Below are positions 60,062-64,000 of a stretch of DNA of 64,000 bases, piece after piece. The DNA is from Azospirillum ramasamyi (GTDB taxonomy: Bacteria; Pseudomonadota; Alphaproteobacteria; Azospirillales; Azospirillaceae). The first letter of the stretch is position 1. Each line of letters begins with the position of its first letter. The notes under the pieces are model-generated. The model ran no database searches. It was not told where the DNA came from and saw only the letters and a list, made by a program, of their open reading frames with translations. A program made the position numbers and the translations under genes. The stretch lies in assembly GCF_003233655.1 (NCBI RefSeq), contig NZ_CP029833.1, forward strand, positions 248,001 through 312,000, given 5' to 3'.

Positions 60062-60967
60062 TCAGGCCGCCGACGGGGGCAGGAACAGCGCCTGCTCCCG
60101 CCGGACCAGATCGGCGATGTAGTCCGCGGTCATGGCGATGCGGGCCAGCGACCGCAGATCCTCATGCACGATCAGCCAGAAGGACCGCGTGATCGTCACC
60201 TCATCCGGCAGGACCGGCACCAGATCGGGCTCTCCGCCGGCGATGAAGGCGGGCAGCATGCACAGCCCCGCCCCGGCCAGCGTCGCCTTCATCTGGGCGA
60301 CGAGGCTGCTGCTCTTGATGCGCGGCGCCACCTCCCCGATCGTCTCGACATAGTCCAGTTCGGGCGCGAAGATCAGGTCGTCGATATAGCCGATGAAGGA
60401 ATGGCCGCGCAGGTCGGCGCGGCTGCGGATCGGCGGCCGGGCCTCCAGATAGGCGGCGGTAGCGTACAGCCCCAGCCGGTAATCGGTCAGCTTGCGGGCA
60501 TAGAGCCGCCCTTCCTGCGGGCGGGACAGGCTGATGGCGATGTCGGCCTCGCGCTTCGACAGGCTGAAGACGCGCGGCATGGCGACCAGCTGCACCTCCA
60601 GTTCCGGGTGGCGTTCGCACAAGGCCCCGATGCGCGGCGCCAGGAAACAGCTGCCGAAGCCGTCGGGCGCCCCGATGCGCACCGCGCCGGCAAGCGCCAG
60701 ATCGCCGTCCGCCACCATGCCCTGGGCGAGAAAGGCCGCGCTCTCCATCACCTCGGCGGTCTGCTTCAGCCGCTCGCCCTGCGGCGTCAGGGTGAAACCG
60801 CTGGGTCGGCGCTCGAACAGGGTGACGCGCAACGCATCCTCCAGCGCCGAAATGCGGCGGCTGACCGTGGTGTGGTCGGCACGCAGGCGCTGGGCCGCCG
60901 TGGTCAATGTGCCGGCGCGGGCCACCGCCAGGAAGAATCGCAGGTCGTTCCAATTGAAATCGGCCAT
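60062..60967 (-). CDS. LysR-family transcriptional regulator
   Basis: A 301-residue regulator. The N-terminal winged helix is DLRFFLAVARAGTLTTAAQRLRADHTTVSRRISALEDAL (near 8-46), and the rest is the two-lobed effector domain (VRIGAPDGFGSCFLAPRIGALCERHPELEVQL, GLYATAAYLEARPPI). It converges with mmsB, the stops being 11 bases apart, so it does not share the usual divergent promoter; its target may be the mms operon or its own remote partner. ATG 60967 begins the homologous part; the longer frame to 61216 is not supported. Confidence 0.9.
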   Translation of the reverse strand: MADFNWNDLRFFLAVARAGTLTTAAQRLRADHTTVSRRISALEDALRVTLFERRPSGFTLTPQGERLKQTAEVMESAAFLAQGMVADGDLALAGAVRIGAPDGFGSCFLAPRIGALCERHPELEVQLVAMPRVFSLSKREADIAISLSRPQEGRLYARKLTDYRLGLYATAAYLEARPPIRSRADLRGHSFIGYIDDLIFAPELDYVETIGEVAPRIKSSSLVAQMKATLAGAGLCMLPAFIAGGEPDLVPVLPDEVTITRSFWLIVHEDLRSLARIAMTADYIADLVRREQALFLPPSAA

Positions 60968-61232
60968 GTCCGCCGGCGCCGCCGTCCATTCTCGCTGGTG
61001 AAGCTGGGGCCGAACTGTCCCATCAACCCGCCCCTCTGACAAGAGCGCCAACCCGCCTCTGCGACAACGCCGCACCCGGCACGAAGCGAAGCACCGAAAG
61101 AACCTGCCCCGAAGAGGTACCGCATCTTTCGGGGGCCGCCCCCATTTCGCGCGGACGAAGCGCCCGCCTGTTGCGTTTATCTGTTGAGGGAAGCGGCGTT
61201 CCTGACGACTGCACACAAGGAAAGGACAGGCG
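60968..61232. other. Divergent gap before the Pro/Ala/Glu-rich gene
   Basis: About 265 bases with no credible gene. The ribosome site AAAGGA at 61221-61226 serves the rightward gene. No clear operator for the LysR protein was recognised. Confidence 0.4.
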
Positions 61233-62042
61233 ATGCCGGGCGAGGGCCGGACGGGGAAGTGGTGCGGGGCATTGATGGCAACGACTGCGGCGGCGGCGCT
61301 CGTCGTCCTTGCCGCGGTTGCGGCGCTGCCGGTCGTCGCCGAACCGCTGCTCTCCGCGCCGGAGGCCGAGGCTCCCCCGCCCTCCCCCGCCCATACTCCG
61401 GCTCCGGCTGCTCCGGCGGCGGTCCCGAAGGTTGAGCCGGCAGCGGCCCCCCCATTGGAAGCCCCAATGGAACCGGCAATCGAACCCGTCGCGGTCCCGG
61501 CGAAGGAGCCGGCAGTTGAGCCGGTAATGGTGCAGGCGGCGGAACCGGCAGCCGTCGCACCGATGGAACCGGCAGCGGAACCCGTGACGGAACCGGCAGC
61601 GTTTCAGATTCCGGCGGTTCAGGTTCCGGCGGTGACGGTGCAGGCGCCGGCCATGCCCCAGACCGACGCCTTCGACTGCTGGCTCCTGGCCCCGGAGCAG
61701 CTGGACCAGGTGGTCGAGCAGGGCCTGTGCCGCGACGCCTTCGCCCGTGCGCCGGAAATCGCCTCCCTGCCCGACGCCCCTCCCCCGCCCGCGCTGACGC
61801 CGCCGCGCAAGCCGAAGGTCCCGGAACGGCGCACCCGCACGTCGAGCCGCAATTCCAGCCACAGCGAAAGCCATGCGATGGGCGCCTCGGCCGCACGGGT
61901 TTCCCGCAACGGCAGCGGCGACTTCTTCAGCAACTTCCAGCGCGATTTCCGCGCATTGACCGACCTGATCGGCGGCCAGTCGTCACCGCGCCGGTCCGGC
62001 GGCGACAGCATGCCCGGCTCCCACACGTCGCACCGGAACTGA
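61233..62042 (+). CDS. Exported or anchored Pro/Ala/Glu-rich protein, 269 aa
   Basis: Residues 12-36 are a hydrophobic segment (ALMATTAAAALVVLAAVAALPVVAE) that is either a signal peptide or an anchor. Next come about 90 residues of an imperfect Glu-Pro-Ala repeat (AVEPVMVQAAEPAAVAPMEPAAEPV), probably disordered, reflected in the DNA as repeated GAACCGGCAG blocks. Residues 145-180 (FDCWLLAPEQLDQVVEQGLC) form a small helical part with two Cys that may pair. The tail is Ser/Arg-rich. I recognise no family. It could span envelope layers as a rigid linker. Converges with the DUF3102-like gene, eight bases between the two stops. Confidence 0.68.
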   Translation: MPGEGRTGKWCGALMATTAAAALVVLAAVAALPVVAEPLLSAPEAEAPPPSPAHTPAPAAPAAVPKVEPAAAPPLEAPMEPAIEPVAVPAKEPAVEPVMVQAAEPAAVAPMEPAAEPVTEPAAFQIPAVQVPAVTVQAPAMPQTDAFDCWLLAPEQLDQVVEQGLCRDAFARAPEIASLPDAPPPPALTPPRKPKVPERRTRTSSRNSSHSESHAMGASAARVSRNGSGDFFSNFQRDFRALTDLIGGQSSPRRSGGDSMPGSHTSHRN

Positions 62043-62049
62043 GGCTCCT

Positions 62050-62784
62050 TTACGCCCCGTCATCCGCGCCGGTGCCGACATCCTCCGCCTCGACGTCGAT
62101 GGTGACGCCGGTGCGCCCCCGGCCATAGTCATGCTCCGGGTCGATGCCGTGGTCGCGCCGCAGCTCGTCGCGAACCTCGGCCAAGCGGGCGCGCAGCCGG
62201 GCATATTCGGCCAGAAGCTGGCGGCGCCTGTCGTTCGGCGTCACGTCCTTCGGCGGGCGCAGAGAGCGCTTGAAGTCGATCAGCTGGCGGCGGGTCACGT
62301 CGGGACGGATCAGCCCCTGCGCCTTGGCGCGCTCCAGCTCGTCCGGTGTCATGGTGACGATCTGGTAGGCGACGCTTTCCGCCCCCGGCAGCACGTCCAG
62401 CGACAGCCGCCCGGTATCCACCGCCTCCGCCACCGCGCGGAAGCGGAAGGCGGTCTCGACCGAGAACGGCATGTCGCTCTCGATCATCGCCTCGAACTCG
62501 CCATGGGGCAGGATCTCCTTGGCGCGGTTCAGATAGCGGCCGATCGACAGGAACTCCTTGCGGCTGCGGTTCCAGTGATAGCGGATTTCCTGGGCGAATT
62601 CCTGCCGGGTGTGGCAGGGCACGATGGCGTCGCTGATGTCCGATGCCCGGCGGTCGGCCTTGGACGGCGCCACCGCCGCGGCGGTGCGGGCCGGCACGGC
62701 GGGCGCCGAGGGCTGGGCGGCCGGTGCGGGAGCGGCCTTGCCCTGCTCCGCCACCTTCTTCATGAAGGACTTCACGTTGGCCAT
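62050..62784 (-). CDS. DUF3102-like partner protein of ParA
   Basis: A 244-residue soluble protein encoded two bases behind parA. After a low-complexity N-terminus (Ala/Pro, residues 12-45) comes a helical region FAQEIRYHWNRSRKEFLSIGRYLNRAKEILPHGEFEAMIE (near 65-105) followed by PFSVETAFRFRAVAEAV: the 'L..AK..L.HGEF' and 'S..TA..F' pattern of DUF3102. Later, LIRPDVTRRQLIDFKRSL and a coiled-coil-like RLRARLAEVRDELRRDHG. No ParB HTH/nuclease domain is evident, so it is a non-canonical centromere- or cargo-binding partner candidate. GGGGAT precedes ATG 62784. Confidence 0.75.
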   Translation of the reverse strand: MANVKSFMKKVAEQGKAAPAPAAQPSAPAVPARTAAAVAPSKADRRASDISDAIVPCHTRQEFAQEIRYHWNRSRKEFLSIGRYLNRAKEILPHGEFEAMIESDMPFSVETAFRFRAVAEAVDTGRLSLDVLPGAESVAYQIVTMTPDELERAKAQGLIRPDVTRRQLIDFKRSLRPPKDVTPNDRRRQLLAEYARLRARLAEVRDELRRDHGIDPEHDYGRGRTGVTIDVEAEDVGTGADDGA

Positions 62785-62786
62785 GG

Positions 62787-63539
62787 TCAGATCCCCAACT
62801 CGTGCCGGATGAAGTACCAGGCGCCCAGGCATTCGTCGGCGCCGTTCACCGCGCCGACATCGACGATGGAGCAGCCGATGTCGTCGACCCGGTGCATGTC
62901 CTCGATGTCCGGCACCTCATGCGGCACCAGCCGGCCGACCCGGCCCAGCTCCAGCTTCGCTTCCCGCAGGCTGACCGACCGGCGCTTGACCCGGTTCAGC
63001 AGGAAGGCGGCGGGGCGGCCGTAATCGCGCAGGAACTCCATCCAGGGGATGACGCTCATCTTGTCGAAACGCCCCACGCCGGTCGGCACCAGCACGAGGT
63101 CGGCGCGGCGCAGCAGGATCTTGGTCGCTTCGGGATAAAGCTCCACCGAGGGCGGCGTGTCGATGAAGACCACGTCGTAGCGGGCGGGGTCGATCTGGGC
63201 GAGCGCCGCGTCGATCTCCTCCAGCGTGCCTTCATAATGGTCGATGACGGCGACCTCGTGCGGGCGGCGCAGTTCGTGCCACTGCCCCAGCGTGCGCTGC
63301 GGATCGAAATCCAGCGTCGCGACGCGCATTCCGTCCTTGGCGGCCGCCACCGCGGTGTTCTTGCAACTGGTGGTTTTTCCGGTTCCGCCCTTCGGCGCGC
63401 TGTAGACCACCCAGCGGGCGGGCTTCTGTGCAGCTTTCTGTACCGAATCGGCGGCATTCTGGCCCGCCTGCCTGCCGGTTGATTTACCTGCCGGTCTGCC
63501 TGCAGATTTCCGTGTGGCGACGGCGGTCGGATCGGCCAT
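62787..63539 (-). CDS. parA: ParA-family partition ATPase
   Basis: A 250-residue ATPase. A basic N-terminal tail of 45 residues (RKSAGRPAGKSTGRQAGQ...) precedes Walker A APKGGTGKTTSCKNTA (near 50), switch LDFDPQRTLGQWHELR, Walker B DVVFIDTPPSVELYPEA and RADLVLVPTGVGRFD. The set fits small (type Ib-like) plasmid/chromid partition ATPases. ATG 63539 has GGGGGA five bases ahead. Co-directional with the DUF3102-like gene; two matching palindromes lie 112 and 142 bases upstream, the expected position for operator or centromere. Confidence 0.88.
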   Translation of the reverse strand: MADPTAVATRKSAGRPAGKSTGRQAGQNAADSVQKAAQKPARWVVYSAPKGGTGKTTSCKNTAVAAAKDGMRVATLDFDPQRTLGQWHELRRPHEVAVIDHYEGTLEEIDAALAQIDPARYDVVFIDTPPSVELYPEATKILLRRADLVLVPTGVGRFDKMSVIPWMEFLRDYGRPAAFLLNRVKRRSVSLREAKLELGRVGRLVPHEVPDIEDMHRVDDIGCSIVDVGAVNGADECLGAWYFIRHELGI

Positions 63540-63650
63540 CTGTTCCCCCTGCAACGCGTGATGCCCTTCTTATTAGCGGATCGACCGCCGGCTCGAAAGG
63601 GCAAAGGCGGGACCTGAACCATTGAAATAGGGCATTTCTGTACCGGGGAG

Positions 63651-63666
63651 GCGTTACTGGTAACGC
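63651..63666. promoter_or_regulatory. Palindrome GCGTTACTGGTAACGC
   Basis: Seven-base arms GCGTTAC/GTAACGC with a two-base centre. Second copy of the same arms at 63681. Candidate operator or centromere site for the ParA module. Confidence 0.7.
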
Positions 63667-63681
63667 TTTCCGCACCGGTTC

Positions 63682-63695
63682 CGTTACCGGTAACG
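63682..63695. promoter_or_regulatory. Palindrome CGTTACCGGTAACG
   Basis: A perfect 14-bp palindrome, 30 bases centre to centre from the first (about three helical turns), so bound proteins would lie on the same face. Confidence 0.7.
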
Positions 63696-63868
63696 CTTCC
63701 GGCGCGACACACGCGCCATCCCGTATTGCGGCAACGAAACATTCCGTCACCACTTTCGGCATTTTCGCCTCGGTCGCACGTCGCTAAAATGTTTCGCATT
63801 CCAAGAATACGGACAGGGTATCGCCTTCCCACGGGCATCGGGGGCTTGCGCTGGGGAGTGGATCGGTG

Positions 63869-64000
63869 ATGCGGGGATCGGGTGTGACGGACGGATCGGC
63901 GGGACAGGCTGTGGAGGCGCGGAGGGACCATCCCGGGACCGGACTGAGGCAGGCCCTGTGCCGCGGCACCGCGCTGGCGGGGGCGGCGCGTCTGGCGGTC
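63869..64000 (+). CDS. 5' end of an unidentified gene, cut by window edge
   Basis: ATG 63869 follows GGGGAG at 10 bases and the frame stays open for 44 codons to the end. The visible part is basic then Ala-rich (LCRGTALAGAARLAV), too short to identify; it may be the start of a membrane or replication protein. A GTG at 63884 is an alternative start. Confidence 0.4.
   Translation, partial: MRGSGVTDGSAGQAVEARRDHPGTGLRQALCRGTALAGAARLAV

Larger units (their letters stand above)
63540..63868. promoter_or_regulatory. Control region upstream of parA with palindromes
   Basis: About 330 bases between divergent genes. Contains the palindromes at 63651-63696, an inverted repeat CGAAACATT (63735-63743)/AATGTTTCG (63788-63796), and an AT-richer core around 63725-63800. 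It may combine parA promoter, centromere and the promoter of the rightward gene. Confidence 0.55.

Overview
The window reads as high-GC alphaproteobacterial DNA. The nearest match I can argue for is an Azospirillum-like member of the Rhodospirillales; this is inferred from gene families and base composition, not from a database search. Evidence includes a glutamate/general amino-acid (aap/bzt-type) ABC operon, a protocatechuate branch, a TRAP system, scattered chemotaxis genes, an alphaproteobacterial-type RpoH, and short CCCTCTCCC/GGGAGAGGG hairpins in many intergenic gaps. RpoH, a RluD-type pseudouridine synthase and three tRNA-Glu genes suggest a chromosome or chromid rather than a small plasmid, although two ParA-type ATPases are also present.

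Layout. 1-1.2 kb: right part of an IS66 element, cut by the window edge. 1.4-3.1 kb: an AT-richer patch with two sulfotransferase-type genes. 3.3-7.1 kb: a leftward series with a small conserved protein, an endonuclease/exonuclease/phosphatase, cheD and a Tat-type DacB. 7.3-12.5 kb: an FHA-domain protein, an MFS exporter, an HTH protein with a long Ala/Pro/Glu tail, and a DUF4118 histidine kinase. 12.8-19.2 kb: aapJQMP followed by an orphan OmpR-type response regulator and a second, diverged AapJ-like binding protein. 19.3-24.1 kb: a complete branched-chain-type (HAAT) ABC transporter, divergent from pcaDCBHG (24.5-28.5 kb), so probably an uptake system for an aromatic acid.

28.5-39.2 kb: two methyl-accepting chemotaxis proteins flank a gluconate-type module (gluconokinase, TRAP small and large permeases and binding protein, and a divergent LacI/GntR regulator with two palindromic operators), followed by an SDR oxidoreductase. 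39.5-46.0 kb: a small exported protein, a THUMP-domain RNA methyltransferase, three tRNA-Glu genes, threonine aldolase, a small membrane protein head-to-head with the pseudouridine synthase, rpoH and a GNAT. 46.2-52.9 kb: PhzF-like isomerase, PLP-dependent ammonia-lyase/racemase, GNAT, a DUF1127 protein, an aldo/keto reductase, an M20 dipeptidase and an orphan ParA with a C-terminal membrane segment.

53.0-56.3 kb: an arsenic operon, arsR-arsC(thioredoxin type)-arsC(glutaredoxin type)-acr3-arsH, whose promoter, operator and start codon appear to be superimposed. 56.4-61.0 kb: a valine-degradation operon (mmsA, isobutyryl-CoA dehydrogenase, mmsB) with a convergent LysR regulator. 61.2-64.0 kb: an exported Pro/Ala/Glu-rich protein, then a ParA plus DUF3102-like partner transcribed leftward, with two GCGTTAC/GTAACGC palindromes 30 bp apart upstream, and the start of a further gene running off the right edge. 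The ParA/partner/palindrome module, the membrane-anchored ParA, the operator-in-promoter arsR and the repeat-encoded tail of the gluconokinase are the most unusual items. I saw no CRISPR array, rRNA or prophage.
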